From positions 1,706,001 to 1,770,000 of the forward strand of contig NZ_CP065424.1 in assembly GCF_017809215.1 (NCBI RefSeq): a DNA stretch of 64,000 nt. The letters are read 5' to 3'. Every line of letters starts with the position of its first letter. Within the stretch, counting starts at the first letter, position 1. The notes under the pieces are model-generated. The model saw nothing but the letters and a program-made list of their open reading frames with translations. It was not told where the DNA came from and did no database searches. Of this stretch, positions 1 to 8,243 are shown piece by piece. This DNA comes from Heyndrickxia oleronia. Its GTDB lineage: Bacteria; Bacillota; Bacilli; Bacillales; Bacillaceae_C. Made by a program: the position numbers and the translations under genes.

Positions 1-1
1 A

Positions 2-724
2 CCTGCAAACACAAATATAAGTGTGAACGTTGAAAAAGATGGTACTGCAGTAGTTGATTTTTCTAAGGAATTCAAAAATTACGATAAAGCGGATGAGGAA
101 AAAATTCTTCAATCGATAACCTGGACATTAACCCAATTTGATTCAATCGATAAAGTTAAATTAATGGTAAATGGCGAACCTTTAAAGGAAATGCCAGTTA
201 ATGGAACACCGATTAATCAAGAAGGATTAACGCGAGCTAATGGTATCAATAATGACTTGTCAGATGTAATCGATGTGACTAATACACATCCGCTTACAGT
301 CTATTATTTAGCTGAAAATGGTGGTCATTCATACTACGTACCTGTAACAAAACGTGTCCAGAATATAGAATCTACTGATGTGAATGCAGAGATTAAACAA
401 ATTGTTGCAGAATTAGTTAAAGGGCCTAATAAAAATTCTCCTCTTGTTAGTGCATTCCAATCTGATGTAGCGCTATTGGAAGATCCTGTTATTAAAGATG
501 GGCAAGTTACGTTAAATTTTAATGAAAATATTCTAGGAAGCTTTGAGGAAAAGAAGATTGCAGACAGTGTTTTAAAACCACTGGTTTATACATTAACAGA
601 GAAAAAGGAAATTAAAAGTGTAGCAGTTGAAGTTGATGGAAGTTCTAAACTTGTCAATGAAAATGGTGAGCCACTAACAGAACCAGTAACACGGCCGGAA
701 AATGTGAACACTGGTAGTTTTTAA
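2..724 (+). CDS. gerM: GerM germination/sporulation protein, 5'-truncated by window edge
   Basis: The reading frame is open from base 2, so the N-terminal part (signal/lipoprotein region and most of the first domain) lies outside the window. What is visible is the end of one GerMN-type domain and a complete second one, beginning near the motif TVYYLAENGGHSYYVPVT and ending before a short acidic/proline tail. The family has two such domains and is needed for normal sporulation and germination in B. subtilis, as an exported or lipid-anchored protein. The next gene is rph, as in B. subtilis. The in-frame GTG at 23 is internal, not a start. Function is by family and synteny. Confidence 0.85.
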   Translation, partial: PANTNISVNVEKDGTAVVDFSKEFKNYDKADEEKILQSITWTLTQFDSIDKVKLMVNGEPLKEMPVNGTPINQEGLTRANGINNDLSDVIDVTNTHPLTVYYLAENGGHSYYVPVTKRVQNIESTDVNAEIKQIVAELVKGPNKNSPLVSAFQSDVALLEDPVIKDGQVTLNFNENILGSFEEKKIADSVLKPLVYTLTEKKEIKSVAVEVDGSSKLVNENGEPLTEPVTRPENVNTGSF

Positions 725-756
725 TCATAAAAGTTTGATATACTATATACTGTGAA

Positions 757-789
757 TAAAGAGGTTGGCATTTTGCCACCTCTTTTTAT
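757..789 (+). terminator. Rho-independent terminator after gerM
   Basis: AAAGAGGTTGGC, a short loop, then GCCACCTCTTTTTA form a GC-containing stem with one bulged base and a T-run. It lies 33 bases after the gerM stop and separates it from rph. Confidence 0.75.
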
Positions 790-831
790 TGGTAGAACTT
801 TTTATTATATAAGTTAAGGGAGGATATTTAC

Positions 832-1584
832 ATGCGGGTTGATGGTAGGGAAAAACTACAATTACGACCAATACATATAGAAACTGATTACTTAAAACAC
901 CCTGAAGGTTCGGTATTAATTACAGTTGGTGATACAAAAGTAATTTGTACAGCAAGTATAGAAGATCGAGTGCCACCCTTTATGCGTGGGAGTGGCAAGG
1001 GATGGATAACTGCAGAATATTCAATGCTCCCACGGGCAACTGAACAGCGTAATATACGTGAATCTTCAAAAGGAAAGGTTTCCGGGAGAACGATGGAAAT
1101 TCAACGCTTAATTGGGAGAGCATTGCGTGCAGTGGTAAATCTAGAGAGTATTGGCGAGAGAACAATATGGATCGATTGTGATGTCATTCAGGCAGACGGA
1201 GGCACACGTACAGCTTCGATTACAGGTGCCTTTATAGCAATGACTCAAGCGTTTTCGAAATTATATGAAAATAAAACGATTAAAACGTTTCCGATTACGG
1301 ACTATCTTGCAGCAACGAGTGTGGGGATAATAAAGGATCATGGTGCAGTATTAGATTTAAATTATTCGGAAGATAGTCAGGCACTTGTTGATATGAATGT
1401 CGTCATGACGGGGGCAGGAAATTTTGTTGAATTACAAGGCACAGGAGAGGAAGCAACATTTTCCCCAAATGAATTGCAGCAATTAATTGAAACAGCAACG
1501 CATGGGTTGAGAGAAATCTTTTCCATTCAGCAAAAGGCATTAGGTCCAATCGCAAATCATATTACGCTTACATGTGAGGAATAA
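832..1584 (+). CDS. rph: Ribonuclease PH
   Basis: Phosphorolytic 3'-to-5' exoribonuclease that trims nucleotides after the CCA end of tRNA precursors; it works as a hexameric ring in the cytoplasm. The 250-residue length is typical. The family core is visible in [16 protein letters not shown] near residue 26, [19 protein letters not shown] near 52 and the phosphate-binding [12 protein letters not shown] near 123. The ATG at 832 follows a strong AAGGGAGG ribosome site. The next gene starts 4 bases after the stop, so rph, the ITPase and the phosphoesterase probably form one transcript, as in B. subtilis rph-ysnA-ysnB. Confidence 0.97.
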   Translation: MRVDGREKLQLRPIHIETDYLKHPEGSVLITVGDTKVICTASIEDRVPPFMRGSGKGWITAEYSMLPRATEQRNIRESSKGKVSGRTMEIQRLIGRALRAVVNLESIGERTIWIDCDVIQADGGTRTASITGAFIAMTQAFSKLYENKTIKTFPITDYLAATSVGIIKDHGAVLDLNYSEDSQALVDMNVVMTGAGNFVELQGTGEEATFSPNELQQLIETATHGLREIFSIQQKALGPIANHITLTCEE

Positions 1585-1587
1585 AAA

Positions 1588-2202
1588 ATGAAACAACAAG
1601 TAATTATAGCAACAAAAAATAGTGGGAAAGCAAAAGAATTTGAGAGTTTATTTTCAGCATTTAATATTAAAGTAAAAACATTATTAGATTTTCCTGATGC
1701 AATAGATGTTGAAGAAACAGGACATACCTTTGAAGAAAATGCAGTATTAAAAGCAGAAACCATCGCTTCACAATTTGGTCAAATGGTACTAGCTGATGAT
1801 AGTGGATTATGCATTGATGCATTGAATGGAAGACCAGGAATTTATTCTGCAAGATATGCAGGTGAAGAAAAAGATGATGAGAAAAATATTGATAAAGTTT
1901 TAAAAGAAATGAAAGATGTGCCTGCAGGTGATCGTGCAGCTCGGTTTTATTGTGCATTGGCTCTAGCAGTACCTGGAGAAAAAACAATAACTGTAACTGG
2001 AACATGTGAAGGTGAAATTCTTCGTGAGAGACATGGGGAAAATGGATTTGGATATGATCCGATATTTTTTCTTAAAGATAAAGGAGTAACAATGGCAGAA
2101 ATACCATCATCAGAAAAAAATAAAATTAGTCACCGTGCAGCTGCTCTGCAAAATCTCTATATCATCCTTAAAGATAAATTGAATCAAGGTGAAATGAAAT
2201 GA
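1588..2202 (+). CDS. rdgB: XTP/dITP diphosphatase (non-canonical purine NTP pyrophosphatase)
   Basis: Housecleaning enzyme of the HAM1/RdgB family: it hydrolyses dITP, XTP and ITP to the monophosphates and so keeps deaminated purines out of DNA and RNA. The N-terminal [14 protein letters not shown] matches the substrate loop. The acidic metal-binding stretch [20 protein letters not shown] lies near residue 68, and [11 protein letters not shown] near 150 is the C-terminal signature. At 204 residues it is full length. It is the B. subtilis ysnA counterpart. It starts right after rph and its last bases overlap the next gene (ATGA), pointing to translational coupling. Confidence 0.95.
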   Translation: MKQQVIIATKNSGKAKEFESLFSAFNIKVKTLLDFPDAIDVEETGHTFEENAVLKAETIASQFGQMVLADDSGLCIDALNGRPGIYSARYAGEEKDDEKNIDKVLKEMKDVPAGDRAARFYCALALAVPGEKTITVTGTCEGEILRERHGENGFGYDPIFFLKDKGVTMAEIPSSEKNKISHRAAALQNLYIILKDKLNQGEMK

Positions 2203-2708
2203 AGCTACTGATTGTAAGTGATAGTCATGGATTGAAAAAAGAATTAGGTGAACTTAAGCAGAGATACGAAAATCAGGTAGATGCAATGATCCATTGCGGT
2301 GATTCAGAACTTATGTCAAATGAGGACGAAGTTCAAGGGTTTTTAATTGTACGTGGTAATTGTGATTTTGATAAACAGTACCCGCTTGATATTCGTAAAA
2401 ATATCAATGGCAATGAAATATTTATTACACATGGACATCATTACAATGTGAAAATGACCTTAATGAATTTGTCATATAAAGCAAAAGAAGTACATGCTGA
2501 TTTTGTGTTTTTTGGACATTCACATATCCTTGGTGCTGAAATGATCAATGGAACCTTATTTTTAAATCCAGGTAGTTTTTTAATGCCTCGCGGGAGAAGA
2601 GAAAGAACATATGCACTTGTTCAAAAAGAAAAAAATATGATTACAATTCAATTTTTTACTGATGCTCATCAGGAGTTAGAGGAACTAAGATTAACTTTTT
2701 ATATATAG
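2199..2708 (+). CDS. ysnB: Metallophosphoesterase, YfcE/YsnB type
   Basis: Small 169-residue calcineurin-like phosphoesterase. The metal-binding motifs occur in the usual order: SDSHG (residue 7), CGDSE, RGNCD, THGHHY and FGHSHI. The family includes E. coli YfcE, which hydrolyses phosphodiesters in vitro; the physiological substrate is unknown. It overlaps the ITPase stop codon by four bases and ends the rph operon. A perfect 10-bp hairpin follows ten bases after the stop. The biochemical class is firm; the role is not. Confidence 0.9.
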   Translation: MKLLIVSDSHGLKKELGELKQRYENQVDAMIHCGDSELMSNEDEVQGFLIVRGNCDFDKQYPLDIRKNINGNEIFITHGHHYNVKMTLMNLSYKAKEVHADFVFFGHSHILGAEMINGTLFLNPGSFLMPRGRRERTYALVQKEKNMITIQFFTDAHQELEELRLTFYI

Positions 2709-2717
2709 TCAATTGGA

Positions 2718-2748
2718 TCTATTGCAGTTCAAATAGAGCTGCAATAGA
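2718..2748 (+). other. Perfect inverted repeat after ysnB
   Basis: TCTATTGCAG and CTGCAATAGA form a perfect 10-bp stem around an 11-base loop. No T-run follows on either strand, so it is not a textbook terminator. It may stabilise the 3' end of the rph-rdgB-ysnB mRNA or act as a weak terminator before the tRNA promoter. Confidence 0.5.
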
Positions 2749-2765
2749 ACATTAGAAAAAATCTA

Positions 2766-2794
2766 TTGACTTTTTAATGGTAATTGAATAAAAT
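2766..2794 (+). promoter_or_regulatory. SigA-type promoter of the tRNA-Arg repeat array
   Basis: TTGACT, 17 bases, then TAAAAT: a near-consensus vegetative promoter. Transcription would start near 2801, about 36 bases before the first 139-bp unit. It is the only good promoter seen between ysnB and the tRNA, so the repeats and the tRNA are probably one transcript. Confidence 0.6.
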
Positions 2795-2836
2795 GATAAT
2801 TGTCTTATATAGTAATTTTGTAATATTGATATATAT

Positions 2837-3253
2837 GTCCCAGTAGCTCAGCTGGATAGAGCACGACCGAGTATGCATCGAAGAAAAACATCAGCGTACC
2901 GATTGAGCCACATCCCAGAAAAGCAAACCGAAATCGGGACGACTGGAAGTTAAGCAGGTTAAAAAATTAAAATATGTCCCAGTAGCTCAGCTGGATAGAG
3001 CACGACCGAGTATGCATCGAAGAAAAACATCAGCGTACCGATTGAGCTGCATTCCAGAAAAGCAAACCGAAATCGGGACGACTGGAAGTTAAGCAGGTTA
3101 AAAAATTATAATATGTCCCAGTAGCTCAGCTGGATAGAGCACGACCGAGTATGCATCAAAGAAAAACATCAGCGTACCGATTGAGCTGCATCCCAGAAAA
3201 GCAAACCGAAATCGGGACGACTGGAAGTTAAGCAGGTTAAAAAATTATAATAT
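2837..3253 (+). repeat. Three tandem 139-bp units, each starting with the tRNA-Arg 5' half
   Basis: Units at 2837-2975, 2976-3114 and 3115-3253. Each begins with the same 26 bases as the start of the complete tRNA-Arg at 3254, then continues with 113 bases unrelated to the rest of the tRNA. Units 2 and 3 differ at two positions and unit 1 differs from each at four. In each unit GTAGCTCAGCTGG can pair with a later CCGATTGAGCTGC (imperfectly in unit 1), and the acceptor strand GTCCC can pair with GGGAC about 95 bases on. No unit has the anticodon arm, T arm or CCA of a tRNA. There is no open reading frame. Origin and function are unknown. Confidence 0.9.
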
Positions 3254-3330
3254 GTCCCAGTAGCTCAGCTGGATAGAGCAACAGCCTTCTAAGCTGTGGG
3301 TCGCAGGTTCGAATCCTGCCTGGGACGCCA
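3254..3330 (+). tRNA. trnSL-Arg: tRNA-Arg (anticodon TCT), CCA encoded
   Basis: Complete cloverleaf: acceptor GTCCCAG pairs with CTGGGAC, D arm GCTC...GAGC, anticodon stem ACAGC/GCTGT with loop CTTCTAA (anticodon TCT at 3288-3290, reads AGA), T stem GCAGG/CCTGC with TTCGAAT, discriminator G and genomic CCA at 3328-3330. B. subtilis also has a tRNA-Arg next to ysnB. It is the last member of the 139-bp series: its first 26 bases are repeated three times upstream. Confidence 0.97.
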
Positions 3331-3343
3331 TTCTTATTTACCT

Positions 3344-3371
3344 AAAGCCTACTGTTAAGTAAGCTTTTTTT
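3344..3371 (+). terminator. Terminator after tRNA-Arg
   Basis: AAAGCCTACT, loop GTTA, AGTAAGCTTT with one mismatch, followed by a T-run. It closes the promoter-array-tRNA unit. Confidence 0.8.
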
Positions 3372-3462
3372 GTTGTAGAAGGAAATAGCTAATCGTTTTT
3401 GTAATCATGTGTTCATTCATGCTACACTTGTTTTACTTTTATAAATAAAGGCGGTTTTTTTG

Positions 3463-4470
3463 ATGAACAGCAATGATAAAGGACCCATGGATAAACAGAA
3501 AATAATTCCCTTTCCTTTTTTAAAGGATCGTCTAATGGAGCTTGGTCTTGAACATTTACATCATCACCGATATGCGGAAGCAGTAAATTTATTAAGACAA
3601 GCAAATGAAATGGATCCTAGTAATCAGGAAATTAGTACTGCATATCTCTTAGCTCTGTATGAAAACGGTGATTTTGAGGAAGCGAAAGAGTTATGTTTAA
3701 AATTATTGCACCAGGGAATTGGAGATTATTTTGAAATAAATGATGTTTACATTATGATTTTAATTCAAATGGGTGATCATCATGCTGTAGTACATACAAT
3801 AAAGGCATTAATAGATGAAAAAGAAGTCCCTTTCGATAAATTGGATCATTATGAAAAACTACTTCAATTCAGTCAAACTCGAATGGACAATCCGTTTGAA
3901 AGTAGAAAACGTGTAGATCACGAGCCTTTATTTTCGTCAAAGGATATGAAGGAAAATATGTTTAAAATTGCCCAATTGGCAAACCAAAATATTTATCCTT
4001 ATATAGACGAATTATTGGAGCATCTTCAAAATGAACGCGAACACCCATTTATACAGACTATGATATTAAATGTTTTGCGGGAACATCACTTTAACAGACA
4101 GGTAACGGTAAAGAAGTTTCATTATGATGGAGAAATTTCTCTTGATCAAATAAAACCGGTTTTTGAAACTCCGTTCTATTTAGAGCTAACGAACTTTTTA
4201 AAGGAAAAAATAGAGCATGAAAATCCAACTTTGTTTTCACAAATGAAAGAAATTTTGGATCGACACTTTTTCATACTTTACCCTTTTGAATTATCTCCCA
4301 AAAATAAAGCATTATGGGCAGCTGCATTATATGGTTATGTCGGAAAACTCTATGGGGATAATATAGATATTGATAAAATAGCAACTAAATTTGAAGCGGA
4401 TGCTGAGAGTCTAGCAAATTCAATTGACTTTATTGAAAGACTTGAAGAAATTTCTTTACCGATTCTATAG
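3463..4470 (+). CDS. ysoA: TPR-repeat protein, YsoA-like
   Basis: About 335 residues with tetratricopeptide-like helical pairs in the first third (MELGLEHLHHHRYAEAVNLL, then a repeat around AYLLALYENGDFEEAKEL) and a second helical region of unclear family. No signal peptide or membrane segment is visible, so it is probably a cytosolic protein-interaction scaffold. It matches the B. subtilis ysoA position just before tig; its function is unknown. ATG 3463 is preferred over the adjoining TTG 3460 because AAAGGCGG ends 8 bases upstream. In B. subtilis, as I recall, ilv-leu genes lie between the tRNA and ysoA; none are here. Confidence 0.8.
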   Translation: MNSNDKGPMDKQKIIPFPFLKDRLMELGLEHLHHHRYAEAVNLLRQANEMDPSNQEISTAYLLALYENGDFEEAKELCLKLLHQGIGDYFEINDVYIMILIQMGDHHAVVHTIKALIDEKEVPFDKLDHYEKLLQFSQTRMDNPFESRKRVDHEPLFSSKDMKENMFKIAQLANQNIYPYIDELLEHLQNEREHPFIQTMILNVLREHHFNRQVTVKKFHYDGEISLDQIKPVFETPFYLELTNFLKEKIEHENPTLFSQMKEILDRHFFILYPFELSPKNKALWAAALYGYVGKLYGDNIDIDKIATKFEADAESLANSIDFIERLEEISLPIL

Positions 4471-4477
4471 CTCCTTC

Positions 4478-4505
4478 TTGAAACGGAGATAACGTGTGTT
4501 ATAAT
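4478..4505 (+). promoter_or_regulatory. SigA-type promoter for tig
   Basis: TTGAAA, 16 bases, TATAAT, starting 8 bases after the ysoA stop. It gives a leader of about 100 bases before the tig ATG at 4616. Confidence 0.6.
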
Positions 4506-4615
4506 GAAAGGGTTGTAATGTATTTTCATTTAAAAAGTAATGGCATTAATTAGAGGAATTATCTATCAAATCTGTTCATTACACTATCAAAATATAGATT
4601 GTTGGAGGGAAAGGT

Positions 4616-5902
4616 ATGTCAGCAAAATGGGAAAAGCTTGAAGGTAACCAAGGTGTACTTACTGTAGAAGTTGATGCGGATACAGTAAAAGCTGGTTTAG
4701 ATGAAGCTTTCAAAAAAGTAGTAAAACAAGTAAATGTTCCAGGATTCCGTAAAGGAAAAATGCCACGCGGAATGTTCGAACAACGTTTTGGTGTGGAATC
4801 TTTATACCAAGATGCTTTAGATGTGATTTTACCGGACGCATATGCAAAAGCAATTGAAGAAACAGGGATTGAGCCTGTAGATCGTCCTGAAATTGATATC
4901 GAGCAAATGGAAAAAGGAAAAGAACTAATCTTTAAAGCTACTGTTACAGTAAAACCAGAAGTTAAACTGGGTGAATACAAAGGCTTAGAAGTTGAAAAAT
5001 TTGATACTGAAGTAACAGATGAAGATGTAGAGAATGAATTAAAAACATTACAAGAACGTCATGCAGAACTTGTTCTTAAAGAAGAAGGCGCTGCTGAAGA
5101 TGGCGATACAGTAGTGATTGATTTTGAAGGTTTTGTTGATGGTGAAGCCTTCGAAGGTGGGAAAGCAGAAAACTATTCTCTAGTACTTGGATCAAATAGT
5201 TTCATTCCTGGTTTTGAAGAACAATTAGTTGGTGTAAAAGCTGGGGAAGAAAAAGATGTAGAAGTAACATTCCCAGAGGAATATCACGCTGCAGAATTAG
5301 CTGGCAAACCAGCTACGTTTAAAGTAACAGTTCATGAAATTAAAACTAAAGAACTTCCTGAATTAGATGATGAGTTCGCTAAAGATGTGGATAGTGAAGT
5401 TGAAACTCTTGCTGAACTTAAAGAAAAAACTAAAGCTAATTTAAAACATTCTAAAGAGCATGAAGCAGAGCATGCAGTTCAAGATGCAGTTGTAGAAAAA
5501 GCTACTGAAAATGCTGAAATGGATATTCCTGAAGCAATGATTACAACTGAAGTTGATCGTATGATGCAAGAATTTGCTCAACGTTTACAAATGCAAGGAA
5601 TGAACCTTGACTTATACTTCCAATTCTCTGGTCAAGATGAACAAGCATTACGTGAACAAATGAAAGAAGACGCAACAAAACGTGTTCGTATGAATCTTAC
5701 ATTAGAAGCGATTGCTGAAGCTGAAAAAATTGAAGTTTCTGATGAAGAAGCTGAAGAAGAAATTACTAAAATGTCTGGTATGTACAACATGTCTGTTGAA
5801 GATATCAAAAATGCACTTGGTGGATTAGATACAGTCAAAAAAGATGTGAAAATTCGTAAAGCAGTCGAATTTCTTGTACAAAACAGCAAAACTGTTGCAT
5901 AA
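4616..5902 (+). CDS. tig: Trigger factor, ribosome-bound chaperone and prolyl isomerase
   Basis: 428 residues, the usual length. The N-terminal ribosome-binding domain carries [19 protein letters not shown] (near residue 41), the signature loop that contacts L23 at the tunnel exit. An FKBP-type peptidyl-prolyl isomerase domain follows ([19 protein letters not shown] near 162; [18 protein letters not shown]). The rest is the helical C-terminal chaperone arms. It binds nascent chains leaving the ribosome. The ATG is preceded by TTGGAGGG. It is a single gene with its own promoter, followed by a structured repeat and a strong terminator. Confidence 0.98.
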   Translation: MSAKWEKLEGNQGVLTVEVDADTVKAGLDEAFKKVVKQVNVPGFRKGKMPRGMFEQRFGVESLYQDALDVILPDAYAKAIEETGIEPVDRPEIDIEQMEKGKELIFKATVTVKPEVKLGEYKGLEVEKFDTEVTDEDVENELKTLQERHAELVLKEEGAAEDGDTVVIDFEGFVDGEAFEGGKAENYSLVLGSNSFIPGFEEQLVGVKAGEEKDVEVTFPEEYHAAELAGKPATFKVTVHEIKTKELPELDDEFAKDVDSEVETLAELKEKTKANLKHSKEHEAEHAVQDAVVEKATENAEMDIPEAMITTEVDRMMQEFAQRLQMQGMNLDLYFQFSGQDEQALREQMKEDATKRVRMNLTLEAIAEAEKIEVSDEEAEEEITKMSGMYNMSVEDIKNALGGLDTVKKDVKIRKAVEFLVQNSKTVA

Positions 5903-5904
5903 TA

Positions 5905-6060
5905 TATAGAAAAGCGGAGGCGACTTGAACAGCCCCGACAAGCAAATGTTCTGATGCAAAAAAGTCTGTAGTTTGACTTTTCTTGCATCAGGTTATTTGA
6001 CCTCGAGGGGCTAGGAGCCGGAGCTAGACAATATAGAAAAGCGGAGGCGGCTTTGCCTCA
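5905..6060 (+). repeat. Structured intergenic repeat element after tig
   Basis: The direct repeat TATAGAAAAGCGGAGGCG occurs at 5905 and 6032 and flanks a nested hairpin: AGCCCC (5931) pairs with GGGGCT (6007-6012), and inside it CTGATGCAA (5951) pairs with TTGCATCAG (5983-5991), extended by AAAGTC/GACTTT. A further small GAGGC/GCCTC hairpin closes the element. Similar 'GCGGAGGCGACTTG...GGGGCT' elements are common in Bacillaceae intergenic regions (from memory, not searched). From 6115 to 6467 I see nothing except AT-rich sequence and a possible -10 (TACAAT, 6273) for clpX. Confidence 0.7.
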
Positions 6061-6082
6061 TAAGAAAATAGGTTGCAAATGG

Positions 6083-6114
6083 AACAAGGCACGACTTTTC
6101 GTGCCTTGTTTTAT
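6083..6114 (+). terminator. Strong terminator of tig
   Basis: AACAAGGCACGA, loop CTTT, TCGTGCCTTGTT: a perfect 12-bp stem followed by TTAT. It lies after the structured repeat and ends tig transcription. Confidence 0.85.
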
Positions 6115-6467
6115 AAAAATTTTAAATTATACATATAAGCAATAAAAATATTTATACATATGAGGAATATTTCATTTATTTTCGGGAAAATCTGGAGTAA
6201 GTAGGAAAATAAACTATCGACGTCGAAATAGTTAGTAGAGCTTAAAACTTCCTGTCAGGCATATAAATGTGATACAATCCAATACATAATTGTTTTAAGT
6301 ACAACGGAACAGCCATTTTTTTGAAAAGAATAAAATAATTAGGAGTTTATCTCATAACAAATAAAAAGTACTATATCATCCATTATGATATATTATTTTT
6401 ATTTTATAAAATGAATTCTTTTCAAGATAATACTTAGTAAGTAAGTCTTTATAAGGGGTGAATCTCA

Positions 6468-7736
6468 TTGTTTAAATTCAACGATGAAAAACAACAGCTA
6501 AAATGTTCGTTTTGTGGTAAAACACAGGATCAGGTTCGTAAATTAGTTGCCGGACCAGGTGTATATATATGTGATGAGTGTATTGAGCTATGTACAGAAA
6601 TTGTAGAAGAAGAGCTTGGTACAGAAGAAGAAGTTGAATTTAAAGATATACCAAAGCCATTAGAAATCCGTGAAATATTAAAAGAATATGTAATCGGTCA
6701 GGATCAAGCAAAAAAATCATTAGCAGTAGCAGTATATAATCATTACAAACGTATTAACTCAAATAGCAAGATTGATGATGTTGAACTTGCTAAAAGTAAT
6801 ATTTGTTTAATCGGACCTACTGGAAGTGGGAAAACCCTTCTTGCCCAAACGCTGGCAAGAATCTTGAATGTTCCATTTGCCATTGCTGATGCTACTTCAT
6901 TAACAGAAGCAGGGTATGTAGGGGAAGATGTTGAAAATATCTTATTAAAATTAATCCAAGCTGCTGATTATGATGTAGAAAAGGCTGAAAAGGGTATTAT
7001 CTATATTGATGAAATTGATAAGGTAGCACGTAAATCAGAAAATCCATCAATTACAAGAGATGTTTCTGGTGAAGGTGTACAACAAGCTTTATTAAAAATT
7101 CTTGAAGGGACTGTTGCAAGTGTTCCTCCACAAGGTGGTCGTAAACATCCACATCAAGAATTTATTCAAATTGATACGACAAATATATTATTTATTTGTG
7201 GTGGAGCCTTTGATGGAATTGAACAAATTATTAAGAGACGTCTTGGACAGAAGGTTATTGGATTTGGTGGCGAAAATAAATCAGCTGATATTGAAGATAA
7301 AAAATTATTGTCCAAAGTCTTACCAGAGGATTTACTGAAATTTGGTTTGATTCCTGAATTTATTGGACGCTTACCTATTATTGCAAGTTTAGAGCCACTA
7401 GATGAAGAAGCGTTAATTGAAATCTTAACAAAGCCAAAGAACGCATTAGTTAAACAATACCGTAAAATGCTTGAACTAGATGATGTAGAGCTTGAGTTTG
7501 AAGACAGTGCATTAAAAGAAATTGCGGCACGTGCAATTGAAAGAAAAACTGGCGCGCGTGGTTTACGTTCAATCATCGAGAGTATTATGCTTGATGTAAT
7601 GTTTGACTTACCTTCACGAAGTGATATTAAAAAATGTATTGTAACAAAAGAAGCCGTACTAAATTCAGAACCACCAAAATTAATATTAGAAGATGGAACG
7701 GTTGTTGAAGGAAACGAACAAACGAAAACTGCCTAA
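6468..7736 (+). CDS. clpX: ClpX, ATPase subunit of ClpXP protease
   Basis: AAA+ unfoldase that recognises tagged or regulatory substrates and threads them into the ClpP chamber. The N-terminal zinc-binding domain has CSFC and CDEC pairs (residues 11-40). Walker A GPTGSGKT is near 116, Walker B IIYIDEID near 180, and a sensor-2 GARG occurs at the C-terminal domain. The [12 protein letters not shown] stretch with the IGF motif is the ClpP-docking loop. The start is TTG at 6468, 8 bases after AAGGGG; ClpX proteins begin MFKFN, which fixes this start. Length (422) is normal. Its terminator is split by an IS element. Confidence 0.98.
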   Translation: MFKFNDEKQQLKCSFCGKTQDQVRKLVAGPGVYICDECIELCTEIVEEELGTEEEVEFKDIPKPLEIREILKEYVIGQDQAKKSLAVAVYNHYKRINSNSKIDDVELAKSNICLIGPTGSGKTLLAQTLARILNVPFAIADATSLTEAGYVGEDVENILLKLIQAADYDVEKAEKGIIYIDEIDKVARKSENPSITRDVSGEGVQQALLKILEGTVASVPPQGGRKHPHQEFIQIDTTNILFICGGAFDGIEQIIKRRLGQKVIGFGGENKSADIEDKKLLSKVLPEDLLKFGLIPEFIGRLPIIASLEPLDEEALIEILTKPKNALVKQYRKMLELDDVELEFEDSALKEIAARAIERKTGARGLRSIIESIMLDVMFDLPSRSDIKKCIVTKEAVLNSEPPKLILEDGTVVEGNEQTKTA

Positions 7737-7853
7737 ATATAAAAAGCCTAGCGTAAATTAAAATGTACCCTATAAGATGGACACTTAAAAAAAGTCCTCC
7801 TTATGGGGTACTTTTATTTATAATGAAAGAAATAGTTAATGGGGCGGATGAAA

Positions 7854-8243
7854 ATGTCGAAAATATTATTTACAGATCAAGAACAGAAATTATTGATGAA
7901 ACATCCTTATGTAAAAGCTGTTAGTGAAAAAGCAATTACTTACACTGATGAATTTAAAGCATTAGCTATTAAAGAGTATGAAGAAGGAAAATTTCCACGT
8001 CAAATATTTGAAGATGCAGGATTTGATATTGAAATCGTTGGGACTGAACGAGCGAGTTCATCTTTAAAGAGATGGCGTAAAGCTTATAAAGAAAATGGTG
8101 TAGCTGGGCTTGAAGACACTCGAAAATACCATTCTGGACGACCACTTGAACGTGAATTAAGTTTAGAAGAAAAATATGCACGATTAGAAGCACAAAACGC
8201 CTTATTACGTGCAGAAAATGAACTGCTAAAAAGATCGATCTAG
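7854..8243 (+). CDS. IS150-type transposase OrfA (helix-turn-helix subunit)
   Basis: About 130 residues with helix-turn-helix segments (YTDEFKALAIKEYEEG and SSLKRWRKAYKENGV) and a C-terminal leucine-zipper-like coiled coil (KYARLEAQNALLRAENELL), as in OrfA of the IS150 group. The GGGGCGG site favours ATG 7854; ATG 7839 and 7848 are in frame upstream. Near the end, CTAAAAAG offers a -1 slip into orfB (giving KKIDLAERML), the normal way the OrfAB fusion transposase is made. OrfA itself is intact and may act as a repressor of transposition. Confidence 0.85.
   Translation: MSKILFTDQEQKLLMKHPYVKAVSEKAITYTDEFKALAIKEYEEGKFPRQIFEDAGFDIEIVGTERASSSLKRWRKAYKENGVAGLEDTRKYHSGRPLERELSLEEKYARLEAQNALLRAENELLKRSI

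Noticed and set aside
1667..2005. 112-residue minus-strand frame inside the ITPase gene
   Set aside because: Shadow frame with a Leu/His/Phe-biased product opposite a strongly conserved gene.
2718..2748. Hairpin after ysnB as a standard terminator
   Set aside because: The stem is perfect but no T-run follows on either strand, so it is listed only as an inverted repeat.
2837..3253. The three 139-bp units as tRNA genes or as a CRISPR array
   Set aside because: Each unit has only the acceptor 5' strand and D arm of tRNA-Arg and no anticodon or T arm or CCA. Units are 139 bp with no unique spacers, so they are not CRISPR repeats.
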